Assembly: GCF_001482385.1 (NCBI RefSeq)
Contig: NZ_CP013611.1
Coordinates: forward strand, 2,480,001-2,544,000
DNA length: 64,000 nt
Direction: 5' to 3'
DNA from: Pseudoalteromonas rubra
GTDB lineage: Bacteria; Pseudomonadota; Gammaproteobacteria; Enterobacterales; Alteromonadaceae
Of this stretch, positions 8,801 to 16,356 are shown in pieces. Each line of letters opens with the position of its first letter. Positions within the stretch are counted from its first letter, which is position 1. Made by a program: the position numbers and the translations under genes. The notes below the pieces were generated by a model. It saw nothing but the letters and a program-made list of their open reading frames with translations, was not told the DNA's origin and did no database searches.

Positions 8801-11077
8801 TGCACCACGGACATCATGTACTTGCCATTGTAAAGGCTGCGAAGTGGTACGCTGACGCCATTGCCCTGCTGCGTTTTTGAAATATGCCTGACGCAAGGCA
8901 TCTTGCGCTTCAAGCACTTTAGCACAGGCCTGTTGCAACAAGTCCGAGTTAATGTCCCCCTGCAACTCTAATGCCGCGCCAATATGATAGGCACTGCTTT
9001 GTGGTTCTAACTGCCACAAGAACAACTGCCTTTGCTGTTGAGTGCTGAGGGGATAATCCTCCCGCTCTAAAGCGGGTATTTGTACACCTGGTGTCGCTTT
9101 TGCTTCTCTGACCCGCTGACAAAAATCGGCAAAACGGTGCGCAGCGAAAAGGCTACTCGGTTCGAGCTGACAGTCTAAATCACTCTGAATTAACGCCATT
9201 AACTGTGCGGCCTTAATTGAGCTACCTCCGAGCGCGAAGAAATCGGCATCATCGCTATTAACAGGGTAACGCAAGACACTTTGCCAATGCTGAGCTAATT
9301 GGTGCGTGAACGCATCCCAATGCGTATTATTTGACTCTGACGTAGTGGTAGTTAGCTTTTGTAACTGACTCAAGTCAAAGTCACCGTAGCTGGCCAATTC
9401 ACCGCTATTGCGCAATTTCAAACAGGCACTGCGCTGTAGTTTGCCACTGGAGGTCTTAGGTAATCCACCTTGATCTAATAATAAGACAAGTTCAGGACAG
9501 ACTGCGAATTGTTCAGTTATAAAATCCCGAACAATCAACGCTGTCTGCTCAGCGGGAATTTCATTGCGATAACTATTGCTGGTTTCAATCGCCAGACCTA
9601 TTCCTTCACCACTTTCTTCACTGGGAACAGGAAAAGCAGAAACCCGGCCTTTACGTACAAAGCTCAGCTCAGCATCAATCGCCCGCTCTATATCCTGTGG
9701 GTAGACGTTATGGCCATTCATAATAATCAGGTCTTTTTGTCGGCCAGAAATATAAAGTTGGCCGTCAAAAACATAACCCACATCGCCAGTTCTCAACCAG
9801 CGCCGACCTTCCAGCTCAACAAACGTTTCTTGCGTTGCTTGCTCATTTTGCCAGTAACCCAAGGCGATGCTCGGCCCCGCAGCCCAAATTTCACCAATTT
9901 CTCCATCAGCCAACGCGCACTGCGATTGCGGGCAAGTAATTCTTAGTGTGTGTTCACTGGCTGGCCTGCCACAGCCAACCTGATGACTATATGCTTCAGT
10001 ATCACGGATATCGCGGGCTTCAACTATTTCAGCTTGTCCCTCGGCTAAGCCTTGATTGTCGAAGGCACGAATGACCGCACCACCACCTGCATATGTACCG
10101 GCTACCATCAGTGTGCCCTCAGCCAAGCCATAACACGGGAACATAGCCGACTTTTTCAGGCCCAGAGGAGCAAAGCGCTCCGCAAAATCCAATAAGGTGT
10201 CATGGCGTATAGGCTCAGCACCAGAAAAAGCGAGTCGCCAACTACTTAAATCGAGACCTTCCAATTGTTTTTCGCGCACACGCTCAAGACAAAGGCGATA
10301 AGAGAAATCAGGGCCACCTGAGATGGTGCCACGGTATTGGCTGATCAGTTGCAACCACCGGGACGGGCGCTCCATAAAATAGCGCGGCGAACATAAAACC
10401 AGTAGGTGACCTTTATAAATAGGTTGCAGCAGCCCACCTATTAGTCCCATGTCATGGAATAACGGCAACCAGCTCACCGTGACATCTTCTTCGCTGGTCT
10501 CCATTATTTCGGCTATCGCGGCCTCATTGGCCAACAAATTGCCATGACTAACCATCACGCCTTTGGGCTTGGCTGTAGACCCTGAGGTGTATTGCAAAAA
10601 GGCAATTTCATCACTGTGCGCCGGATGACGCGGAGCAGCTGGGGTATCACCCGAGAGGTCATCAACAACTTGCATAATGACTTCGTTAAGAGACTCACAC
10701 ATGGCCGCCACAGTCTCTGCAAAGCGAGCAGTCGTCAGCACCAGTTTTGCGCTGGAATCTTCAGTAATACCAACGGTACGGGCAATATGCTGTGCTTTAG
10801 TCGACTCGGGAGGAAAACTTGGAATGGCGGTCACACCTAAATGCTGACAGGCGAGAAAGCTGGTGACATATTCGATTCCAGTATCCATTAGGATCAGCGC
10901 TCGATCACCCGCACTAACATGTGCCTGAAGGTGACCTGCGAGTAACAAACTTTGCTCATAAAGAGCTTGATAGCTCCAGTGGGTATGGTTTTTCTTATCC
11001 ACACAAACTAATGCCGTTTGCTGAGGTTTTTGCTCAGCATGACGGGCAAGCTGATCCATTATCGTCGTGGCGGTCAT
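5846..11077 (-). CDS. Nonribosomal peptide synthetase FAAL-T-C-A-T
   Basis: A 1743-residue loading plus one-module NRPS. Domains: fatty-acyl-AMP ligase (about 1-580; YTSGSTAKPKG, SWLPLFHDMGL), carrier (LGGSS), condensation (about 690-1100; HHIASDAW), adenylation (about 1130-1630; NYTSGSTGQAKG, TYGPTE, YSSGDLV), and a second carrier with Ser1672 in LGGHS, ending in a basic tail. It should activate a fatty acid, acylate one amino acid and pass it to the PKS. Lining the A pocket up by eye with GrsA gives D-A-E-D-H-G-T-V-E-K; the acidic residues at the side-chain positions suggest a basic substrate (Orn, Lys or similar). I chose ATG 11077 because it has GGAG 6 bp upstream; an in-frame TTG at 11140 would add 21 unconserved residues. 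Confidence 0.94.
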   Translation of the reverse strand: MTATTIMDQLARHAEQKPQQTALVCVDKKNHTHWSYQALYEQSLLLAGHLQAHVSAGDRALILMDTGIEYVTSFLACQHLGVTAIPSFPPESTKAQHIARTVGITEDSSAKLVLTTARFAETVAAMCESLNEVIMQVVDDLSGDTPAAPRHPAHSDEIAFLQYTSGSTAKPKGVMVSHGNLLANEAAIAEIMETSEEDVTVSWLPLFHDMGLIGGLLQPIYKGHLLVLCSPRYFMERPSRWLQLISQYRGTISGGPDFSYRLCLERVREKQLEGLDLSSWRLAFSGAEPIRHDTLLDFAERFAPLGLKKSAMFPCYGLAEGTLMVAGTYAGGGAVIRAFDNQGLAEGQAEIVEARDIRDTEAYSHQVGCGRPASEHTLRITCPQSQCALADGEIGEIWAAGPSIALGYWQNEQATQETFVELEGRRWLRTGDVGYVFDGQLYISGRQKDLIIMNGHNVYPQDIERAIDAELSFVRKGRVSAFPVPSEESGEGIGLAIETSNSYRNEIPAEQTALIVRDFITEQFAVCPELVLLLDQGGLPKTSSGKLQRSACLKLRNSGELASYGDFDLSQLQKLTTTTSESNNTHWDAFTHQLAQHWQSVLRYPVNSDDADFFALGGSSIKAAQLMALIQSDLDCQLEPSSLFAAHRFADFCQRVREAKATPGVQIPALEREDYPLSTQQQRQLFLWQLEPQSSAYHIGAALELQGDINSDLLQQACAKVLEAQDALRQAYFKNAAGQWRQRTTSQPLQWQVHDVRGAADPRAQALVVQQQIFQQPFALERGDNFRAALISESLQHHKLVLVMHHIASDAWSFDLILAEITRQYNVLCDTKQSAPTADGGIHYGDFAQWQGEWLASEQASTQLAYWQQRLDGQGDEELLAPEQARRTDMSAPLGVKQFTFDHKHTEKLQQLAHGQNASLFMLLLSSLQVLFYRVSGKRQPQIGIAVANRSLAQLHNLVGFFINTQVIRGAVSPEQSFVQLLSECKAAALEAQRHQDYPFEKLVEVLNPQRTLGQTPLFQVMFNHLEQDVTDALTLAGSATVGAQALQQQAQFDLSFDSRLDTQGQLTIELQYNQALYQESTIARLTDAYQQLLNQLPQQAELAIGNLVLQADSVTIPDAAVGSKVSAKAGEWLNVISNHAKQNPDDTAVIFEDQHYSYTWLEQTANRLANGLIGKGLAGEVVGIMQPRKPLMLASVLACLKANAAYLPLDPNFPQAKLTHMISDSGCAAVLGDGTLGELSVSMISPVALLSAYHEHNQPPEVTHHAFALAYLNYTSGSTGQAKGVAIEHQALASYIDSAIDFINLRRDDVVLQFATINFDAFVEQVFPSWAIGAAVVLRGDVLWDAETLYQQAQRHSITVMDLSAAYWRSIAASWARISATTPLSLPHLRQVHSGGEAMSEQGIQDWRKAGLGEVRLLNTYGPTEIVVEAAIHDCRVLNPGESVPLGHALSGRRLYVLDNNLQPVVNGQVGELYIGGAMLARGYWQRAAQTATRFIADPFTNDGGRMYSSGDLVSWQDGALHYHGRSDHQVKVRGFRVELGEIETRLTQLPGVTAAVVITEQQAQSLNLIAYVQSERHSDAEYATKLKRALAEQLPDYMVPSHIVALAQLPINASGKLERQQLPRIKPVQSKIISAASSQTEQMLETVWCKHLATEQVDSNANFFDLGGHSLLLMAVYDDLKPQFSQLQLTDLFTYPSIASLAAYLEQSNTVVTQTTGTQSGAKQRRGMGAVAARKRKARES

Positions 11078-11143
11078 GGGGTACTCCGTGATAAATACAG
11101 ACAGAGAGGCAGGAACATCGCTTGTCCCTGTATTAGCCAAGTA

Positions 11144-11181
11144 CGCATTGTAATTAGCACTTCAATACCAATTACAATGCG
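11144..11181. repeat. Perfect 12-bp inverted repeat between mbtH and the NRPS gene
   Basis: CGCATTGTAATT at 11144-11155 and its exact complement AATTACAATGCG at 11170-11181 flank a 14-nt loop. No T run follows on the minus strand, so it is not a simple terminator. It may be an operator for an internal NRPS promoter or an mRNA processing/stability stem that sets the MbtH:NRPS ratio. Confidence 0.7.
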
Positions 11182-11192
11182 CAAAGAAAAAG

Positions 11193-11396
11193 TTACTGCT
11201 CCATTGCCTGGCGCAAACTTAATGGACGCATATCCGTCCAGTGTTCATTGATGTAGGCCAGACAGGTCTCTTTATCACCTTCAACACCTACGTCTTTCCA
11301 GCCACCCGGAACGCTTTTGTAGCTGGGCCAGAGTGAATATTGCTCCTCGTGGTTTACCAATACCTTGAAGGTGCCATTCTCGTTGTCAAAGCTCAT
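11193..11396 (-). CDS. MbtH-like NRPS accessory protein
   Basis: A 67-residue MbtH-domain protein, which binds adenylation domains and is often needed for their folding or activity. The family signature is present: N-terminal SFDNENGTF, the [10 protein letters not shown] stretch, then VPGGW, and the C-terminal [13 protein letters not shown]. It sits between the acylase and NRPS genes on the same strand and should serve the single NRPS adenylation domain. GGAG at 11403-11406 has the right spacing (6 nt) for ATG 11396; ATG 11399 is only 3 nt away, and TTG 11408 overlaps the ribosome site. Confidence 0.93.
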   Translation of the reverse strand: MSFDNENGTFKVLVNHEEQYSLWPSYKSVPGGWKDVGVEGDKETCLAYINEHWTDMRPLSLRQAMEQ

Positions 11397-11451
11397 CATA
11401 TTCTCCAAAAATCAGACTGTCGGCATAGTGACGCGCGACAGCCTGTATTTT

Positions 11452-13842
11452 TTAGTCTTTTTTCACAATCAGTTTGGTACTACTGATGGCACTGAAAGCA
11501 ATTTGCCAGGGGTAGAATGGCAGTGTGATCAGGCCTCCTTGTTGAGCATAGCGTCGGCTACTATCACTAAAGTGCACTGAGTCTCTATTAGCACTTTGAG
11601 AATGTAGTAGTAACCCTTTGGCAACAGGGCCCCAATAATCAAAGCCCACAACCATCATCCAGCTAGAACCATAGTTAACTTCATAACCTTCACGTGTGAG
11701 TTCGGACCACAATGGTTTTCCATCAACGATACTTGTCAGAGGCGCGGATGCCGGCTTCGCAAAACTGGTCAGGTCCATACCATTAGCCGGTGCAAACATA
11801 TTAAACCCACCACTGCTGTGGTCTGGACCAGGCCATGCAATACGTTCATTTCCTTTGCTCAGGTACTGAATCTCGGCGTAAGGCGCATCCAGTGCGAATC
11901 CATAATGTTGTAGGTTTACGCCAGCACGCAGGAGCTTTTCAAGAATAAGCCGCTCACTTTTCAGGGTGTGTGGGGTCGTTGTTGGTTGAGTTGCGTCAAA
12001 CGCTACTACAAAGTCCTGAGTCGTATCTAGCTCTCTAAAAAACTCTCGGGCAAGATGAGCTGCTTTGGAATCCAAGTTGAAATGCCCATCCCATTTTGCA
12101 AATGCAGTGCAAATTGGATCAACCTGAGCACTAACCCGTTCACTTAGTGCTATAGTCTGTCCGGCATATTGTTGACAAAGGCCTGCTACGACTTCTCGTT
12201 GATTGGTATAATAACTGCCATTGCCAAGTATGATTTCTTCCAGTTCAGACAAATCAAACCGACCATCCTGACCTCGTTGTGATGTCAGCAACTCATACGC
12301 ATAACGGCTGCGCTCTGACTGCTTAGCATCCACTTTACCAAATAAAGGAGACACATCCCGAATAGGGTGTTCTGCATTGGTTAGCCAAAATGAATCATTA
12401 GAGTTTTGCACGTAATCACGGCGTCTAAGGGAAGGAGACTTATCCAGATCAATTGCGCCATTGAATATCATTTCACTGCGATCGCCGGGCAATACCACCT
12501 GGCCTGTCGACGCAAACACTGCCGCTGTATAAGGGTCAGTTCGCAGCCATTCTAATGCGGTAGGCGACAGGTTGGGCACATTAGAGTCATCGGTGTAAAA
12601 TACCTCTCCTTGCCTGTCAGCCGCAAGGGTATTATTAAAAGACAAGCCGTTATAACGCGCTGAAGCAGTTACTAGCTCATCAATTGAAGAGGCTTTGTTA
12701 TAAGCCAGCCAATGATCAATTGCCTCAAAGTTTTCCAGGTTGACATCACGCACCGCAAAGGCAACGCCTCCCTGCCATGGAAAATTCTGCGCGTCTTTTA
12801 ATAAAAACCCAAAATGAGTTGCATAAGCCGTGTGCTCATGGATGTATGTTCCACCATCTGTTTTGACGGGAATTTGAAGCTGGCGGGTTTGTAGATCATG
12901 CCACTGACCTTCGTATTGGTAACGAAGTGGGTTCGTAGGGTCTATTGTCAGACGATAAAATACATGGTGCAACGCACTAGAGAACGTATGTGTCCAGGCT
13001 AAATTACGGTTAAAGCCAATATTCACGACGCCCGGAACACCGACGACGGATGCGCCCATAACGTCCAGCTGCCCGGGGATCGTCGCGTGGTGTGTCCAAA
13101 AACGAGAATTTCCATGAAACGGGAAATGAGGATTGGCAAGTATCATACCACGCCCATTCGAACTGAGAGATTGACCTAACGCCCAGCCATTGGAGCCCAG
13201 TGTAGTATCATCAGCAAAATCCAATACCACAGCTGTACCATTAAGACTTACTGACTGAGGCGGAGCTGCCTGTATCAACATAGGCAACATACGGCCCAAG
13301 CTACCTTGCACGCTCATAAGTAACAAATTAGCTACGACATCATGCGCGGTGATGGGCTTAACCCAGGGTTGATCACGACAATCCTGATCCAGAGTTTCAT
13401 GGCCCGCAGTTACTTCGCTAAGAAAATGGTTATAGCCAGCCGCAAAACCTTCTGCCAAAGCTTTACTATCGTCCGACATCTGAGCATAGTGCTGAGCAAC
13501 ACGTCCGGGTAAATCCAGGATCCGATATCCAATATCTGAATATAGATAATAATTATCCTGGCCTGAGCGGTGAGCGCCCAGATACTGGGCACGCTCCCCC
13601 CGCTGACGCAGGTAGCCATCGGCGAGAATACACGCGTGATCTTGTGCCTGTGCATAGGCATTGCCATATCCCAGTCCATATAGAGTATCAGCTTTCACAT
13701 GTGCTATGCCCAGGTGCGTGCGAGTGACTCTAACGGATTCCTCAGAGTTAAAATGTGACAGTGTAGATACCGTCTGCTGAGCGGCAACTGCGCTCCCCAT
13801 GCAAATTGATAAACCTGCCACGCCTAACTTAATAAAATTCAT
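11452..13842 (-). CDS. Periplasmic penicillin-acylase-family Ntn hydrolase (PvdQ-like)
   Basis: A 796-residue precursor with an export signal (residues 1 to about 21, ending AVA-A). The family matures by self-cleavage before a Ser that becomes the nucleophile of the beta chain; here that is Ser217 in LGSNGWALG. The alpha chain (about 22-216) and a beta chain of about 580 residues have normal size. Family members cleave fatty-acyl amides: beta-lactam side chains, N-acyl homoserine lactones, or the acyl chain of the pyoverdine precursor (PvdQ). As it opens the gene group that ends in a FAAL-primed NRPS/PKS, the likely job is removing the fatty acid from the exported product. A quorum-quenching AHL acylase is the alternative. 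AAGGA precedes ATG 13842. Confidence 0.9.
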   Translation of the reverse strand: MNFIKLGVAGLSICMGSAVAAQQTVSTLSHFNSEESVRVTRTHLGIAHVKADTLYGLGYGNAYAQAQDHACILADGYLRQRGERAQYLGAHRSGQDNYYLYSDIGYRILDLPGRVAQHYAQMSDDSKALAEGFAAGYNHFLSEVTAGHETLDQDCRDQPWVKPITAHDVVANLLLMSVQGSLGRMLPMLIQAAPPQSVSLNGTAVVLDFADDTTLGSNGWALGQSLSSNGRGMILANPHFPFHGNSRFWTHHATIPGQLDVMGASVVGVPGVVNIGFNRNLAWTHTFSSALHHVFYRLTIDPTNPLRYQYEGQWHDLQTRQLQIPVKTDGGTYIHEHTAYATHFGFLLKDAQNFPWQGGVAFAVRDVNLENFEAIDHWLAYNKASSIDELVTASARYNGLSFNNTLAADRQGEVFYTDDSNVPNLSPTALEWLRTDPYTAAVFASTGQVVLPGDRSEMIFNGAIDLDKSPSLRRRDYVQNSNDSFWLTNAEHPIRDVSPLFGKVDAKQSERSRYAYELLTSQRGQDGRFDLSELEEIILGNGSYYTNQREVVAGLCQQYAGQTIALSERVSAQVDPICTAFAKWDGHFNLDSKAAHLAREFFRELDTTQDFVVAFDATQPTTTPHTLKSERLILEKLLRAGVNLQHYGFALDAPYAEIQYLSKGNERIAWPGPDHSSGGFNMFAPANGMDLTSFAKPASAPLTSIVDGKPLWSELTREGYEVNYGSSWMMVVGFDYWGPVAKGLLLHSQSANRDSVHFSDSSRRYAQQGGLITLPFYPWQIAFSAISSTKLIVKKD

Positions 13843-13925
13843 ATTAGTCCTTTCAGTTACTTATTACACATCAACGCATGGCTCATTCTTGCCACACGAA
13901 TTCCTTGTAGACGTCACATAACATT

Positions 13926-13947
13926 AAAAAAACAGTCATCTGACCGT
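13926..13947 (-). terminator. Terminator-like hairpin in the acylase leader
   Basis: On the minus strand ACGGTCA and TGACTGT can pair around GA and are followed by seven T. It lies 84-105 bp upstream of the acylase start, reading towards it. It may be an attenuator or the end of a short upstream transcript. The loop is tight, so the fold may be weak. Confidence 0.4.
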
Positions 13948-14117
13948 GAAAAAAACCATAAAAAAACACTACAAATACCATATTTAACAACCTTTAATAC
14001 CTAGATATTTCTCAATATTTGATGGCTACTCACACCAGTACAAGTTTGACCAAAAAACCAACAAACTTACGACTAGGAAACACGCGTTGTATTTTTTATA
14101 ACAAACAGAAATCTCTC

Positions 14118-14168
14118 TTGACTTGTGAATACAAAATATAAATAATGCGCAACTGATAACTATTATCA
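14118..14168 (+). promoter_or_regulatory. Sigma-70 promoter with Fur box for the ECF sigma gene
   Basis: TTGACT (14118-14123) and AATAAT (14141-14146) are separated by 17 bp. TGATAACTATTATCA at 14154-14168 matches the 7-1-7 Fur consensus TGATAATnATTATCA at all but one base and covers the expected start of transcription, so iron-loaded Fur should block the promoter. Confidence 0.8.
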
Positions 14169-14212
14169 TTCGCCATAACGGATCTAAATCAAATACATCG
14201 GGAGAGTTCACC

Positions 14213-14737
14213 GTGCCGCAGTCGCAAGAAAAGTGGTCAAATGTCATTGCAGAAAACGAAGCCAAGCTACTTGCTTATTTGAATAATATTCTGCGTTGCC
14301 CCTATCTCGCTGAGGATGCGTTACAAGATACCTTTATTCGTTTGTCTGGTATGTCAGCCTGTCAGAACTGCCAGGTTAAAAATTCGAAGAGTTTTTGCTA
14401 TCAGGTTGCCCGCAATATTGCCATCGACATGTTGCGCAAACAAAGTCGGGAAAGCCTGGTCGATATGGAATCTGTGCACGGTGAGCACTTTGATGACGAA
14501 GAATCTAATATTGAAACCCGCTTCATTGACGCACAGCTCTCAGAAAAAGTGAATCACACTATCGCTAAGCTGTCCAAGCGCCATCAGAACGTCGTAAGTT
14601 TTTATCGTGACGGGCGATTAAAGCAAAAAGAAATTGCGCAGATGTACAGTATCTCACCTACGCTGGTCAACTTCCTGATCAAAGAAGCCATTCAGTCCTG
14701 CAAGACCGAGTTAGGCACTGCACAGCTCACTCACTGA
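14213..14737 (+). CDS. ECF sigma factor, iron-starvation (FecI/PvdS) type
   Basis: A 174-residue sigma-70-family protein with only regions 2 and 4, as in ECF sigmas. Region 2 (about 15-85) includes YLAEDALQDTFIRL and VARNIAIDMLRK; region 4 (about 115-165) ends in a helix-turn-helix (KQKEIAQMYSISPTLVNFLIKEA). It starts at GTG 14213 with GGAG 8 bp upstream. The Fur box makes it an iron-starvation sigma; no FecR-type anti-sigma or TonB receptor lies beside it, as for PvdS rather than FecI. The obvious target is the divergent biosynthetic operon. Its last 7 bases overlap the convergent TerB-like gene. Confidence 0.88.
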   Translation: MPQSQEKWSNVIAENEAKLLAYLNNILRCPYLAEDALQDTFIRLSGMSACQNCQVKNSKSFCYQVARNIAIDMLRKQSRESLVDMESVHGEHFDDEESNIETRFIDAQLSEKVNHTIAKLSKRHQNVVSFYRDGRLKQKEIAQMYSISPTLVNFLIKEAIQSCKTELGTAQLTH

Positions 14738-15198
14738 TCGGTGAGCCCGAGCTGCTCACGGGCGGTGAGTTTGGCTGAGATAAAGTCGGCATGCGCCACG
14801 TACAGCAAGCCCGCGATTTTTCTGACCATATGTTCTTCGTGAGGATCTAAACTACCGTCGGCATAGGCTACTAACCACAGTAATTCAATCACTTCTATGC
14901 GCTCAAGCTCCCCGGTATGTGCGTTCACAACTCGCATAAACCGGTGTAAATCAATCGCTTCATCTACCATAGAGATGGCTTGATCGCGAATGAGCTCGCT
15001 GGCCTGTGTTGAAATGCCACTGTGCTGGGTCAGCAACCGGGCAATCATATGGCATTCATCCGCGTGGGTTTCACCATCGGCGCGCATAATCTCCACCATC
15101 AGTGCAGCCAGTGCTGTTGTGAAGTCAGGTGCCTGTTCAGATTCAGGCTGTTGAGCCAGGTTATTTATGAACTTTCTCAGTTGTGCAAACAAGCGCAC
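14731..15198 (-). CDS. TerB-family protein
   Basis: A 155-residue, mostly helical, soluble protein. It carries the acidic signatures of the TerB fold twice: MRADGETHADE near residue 40 and AYADGSLDPHEEHMVRKIA near residue 110. TerB-like proteins bind divalent metal through these Asp/Glu loops and are linked to envelope stress and tellurite resistance, but the function of stand-alone copies is not known. The gene ends inside the convergent sigma-factor gene and has no other ter genes around it. Confidence 0.8.
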   Translation of the reverse strand: MRLFAQLRKFINNLAQQPESEQAPDFTTALAALMVEIMRADGETHADECHMIARLLTQHSGISTQASELIRDQAISMVDEAIDLHRFMRVVNAHTGELERIEVIELLWLVAYADGSLDPHEEHMVRKIAGLLYVAHADFISAKLTAREQLGLTDQ

Positions 15199-15268
15199 CT
15201 CCCAAATATGTTACACTTCAGCAAGACGAGAATGGATTATCAGGTTTTATATGCCACAATCAGGCTTT

Positions 15269-15646
15269 ATGACAACACAGGTTATAAAACAAGTGCGATG
15301 CACGCTGTCAGTGGTTGCACTGACGTTACTTGCCAGTGCCTGTAGCAGCTATACGCCGCCACCTAATGGCGTCGTCGAAAAGTTGTATGACTTTGATCAC
15401 AAAGTGCACTATGACCAAATTAAGTATAATGACGATCACTACTATTTACAGATAAAATCGGATAGTTATCAACACTTTTTGAAACAAAGTGTGTTTTTGC
15501 TCAGACACAGTCAACGTTTATGTCAGGGCCGTTTGCCTCAGCTGGTGGTGATCGCGGGCGTGCAGGGCTTTGACCGTTTACCGACTTACCCAAGGCCCTA
15601 TGAACCCGACCTGCAAGTAGAAGTGCGTTGTGTGAAAAAGCCGTAA
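15269..15646 (+). CDS. Small predicted lipoprotein of unknown function
   Basis: A 125-residue protein whose signal peptide ends in the lipobox LLASAC (lipidated Cys25), followed by SSYTPPPNGV. The mature part is short, Tyr- and His-rich (YDFDHKVHYDQIKYNDDHYY), with a central hydrophobic strand and two Cys that could pair. I do not recognise the family. ATG 15269 gives a standard lipoprotein leader; an in-frame ATG at 15251 would add six residues. It diverges from the TerB-like gene. Confidence 0.7.
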   Translation: MTTQVIKQVRCTLSVVALTLLASACSSYTPPPNGVVEKLYDFDHKVHYDQIKYNDDHYYLQIKSDSYQHFLKQSVFLLRHSQRLCQGRLPQLVVIAGVQGFDRLPTYPRPYEPDLQVEVRCVKKP

Positions 15647-15651
15647 TAATC

Positions 15652-15681
15652 GCACAGCTCAATATTTACGCTGAGCTGTGC
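15652..15681. terminator. Perfect hairpin between convergent genes
   Basis: GCACAGCTCA and TGAGCTGTGC (10 bp, perfect) enclose a 10-nt loop between the ends of two convergent genes. It lacks a T run on either side, so it may work as a bidirectional RNA-end stabiliser rather than a classic terminator. Confidence 0.5.
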
Positions 15682-15688
15682 AACCCTA

Positions 15689-16276
15689 TCAGTCCTGATA
15701 ACCCCAGGGCGCTTTAGGTGCCTGAACCGGCTTAGTCAAATCAAAGTCAACTCTGAACTCACGTCCCTCTCTGACCAGGCGATAGGTAAAACGCTCATCG
15801 TAAATATACATCTGCCAGGTGTTGCCCACAGATTGTGGAATACCACGCTTCACAAACAACTCTTTTGAGTACTGATCAGCAGGAAAAGATTGCACGTTGT
15901 CGTAACCTGCATCGACAGTATGGCCACCATACATAGTCGATTCATCGTCACTACCATCTTTATGGCGGTGGTCATGCTTCAGGCTCAACCCACTACCAGT
16001 CTTGGTAATGATCCAGGTGCGCGAGGCATTTTTTCCCACATGAAACGGAATTTGCAGCTCTTGGTCGTTACAACGACGCACATGCATGATCAGGCGTGCA
16101 TCACTGAACGCACTGGGCCCCTGATTATCGACCGTCACTTTGCCCTCATATGCTTTGCCACAATGCTGTTTAAGTTGGTCAAAAAACGCATCATGAGTGG
16201 GAATAGAGACTAAAGGAGCCGGACGCGCCATCACAGTGCCACTAACAAGTAAAGCGGCTGCATAAACGAGTTTCAT
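15689..16276 (-). CDS. Secreted protein of unknown function with His/Asp-rich loop
   Basis: A 195-residue protein with a clear export signal (MKLVYAAALLVSGTVMA). The mature part has two Cys (39 and 69) that could form a disulfide, a conspicuous metal-binding-like stretch HDHRHKDG (101-108) followed by MYGGHT, and a C-terminal half that looks beta-rich. I do not recognise a named family. ATG 16276 is preceded by AGGA; an earlier in-frame ATG at 16318 falls inside the upstream terminator and is unlikely. It stands alone between convergent and terminator signals. Confidence 0.75.
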   Translation of the reverse strand: MKLVYAAALLVSGTVMARPAPLVSIPTHDAFFDQLKQHCGKAYEGKVTVDNQGPSAFSDARLIMHVRRCNDQELQIPFHVGKNASRTWIITKTGSGLSLKHDHRHKDGSDDESTMYGGHTVDAGYDNVQSFPADQYSKELFVKRGIPQSVGNTWQMYIYDERFTYRLVREGREFRVDFDLTKPVQAPKAPWGYQD

Positions 16277-16297
16277 ATCAATGTTCCTAAAAATAAT

Positions 16298-16330
16298 AAA
16301 GGCCGCAGCGTAATCCACTTAGCGGCCTTT
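16298..16330 (-). terminator. Rho-independent terminator of the leu operon
   Basis: A perfect 9-bp stem (AAAGGCCGC/GCGGCCTTT) followed on the minus strand by ATTATTTTT. It lies 27 bp beyond the leuD stop. Confidence 0.8.
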
Positions 16331-16356
16331 GCCAATTAAATGCGGTGATCAAACAG

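Larger units (their letters stand above)
13843..14212. other. Divergent control region between acylase and ECF sigma genes
   Basis: About 370 AT-rich bases without a convincing gene. The right end holds the sigma-factor promoter and Fur box (listed separately); the left part must hold the promoter of the acylase-MbtH-NRPS-PKS transcript. I could not identify a clear sigma-70 promoter for that transcript, which would fit control by the neighbouring ECF sigma factor. Confidence 0.6.

Noticed and set aside
9509..9946. 145-codon plus-strand frame inside the NRPS gene
   Set aside because: It is antisense to the well-conserved FAAL domain and has no ribosome site or family features; a shadow of the NRPS reading frame.
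1..14737. Mobile element carrying the biosynthetic cluster
   Set aside because: No transposase, integrase, flanking tRNA or direct repeats were seen around the cluster.
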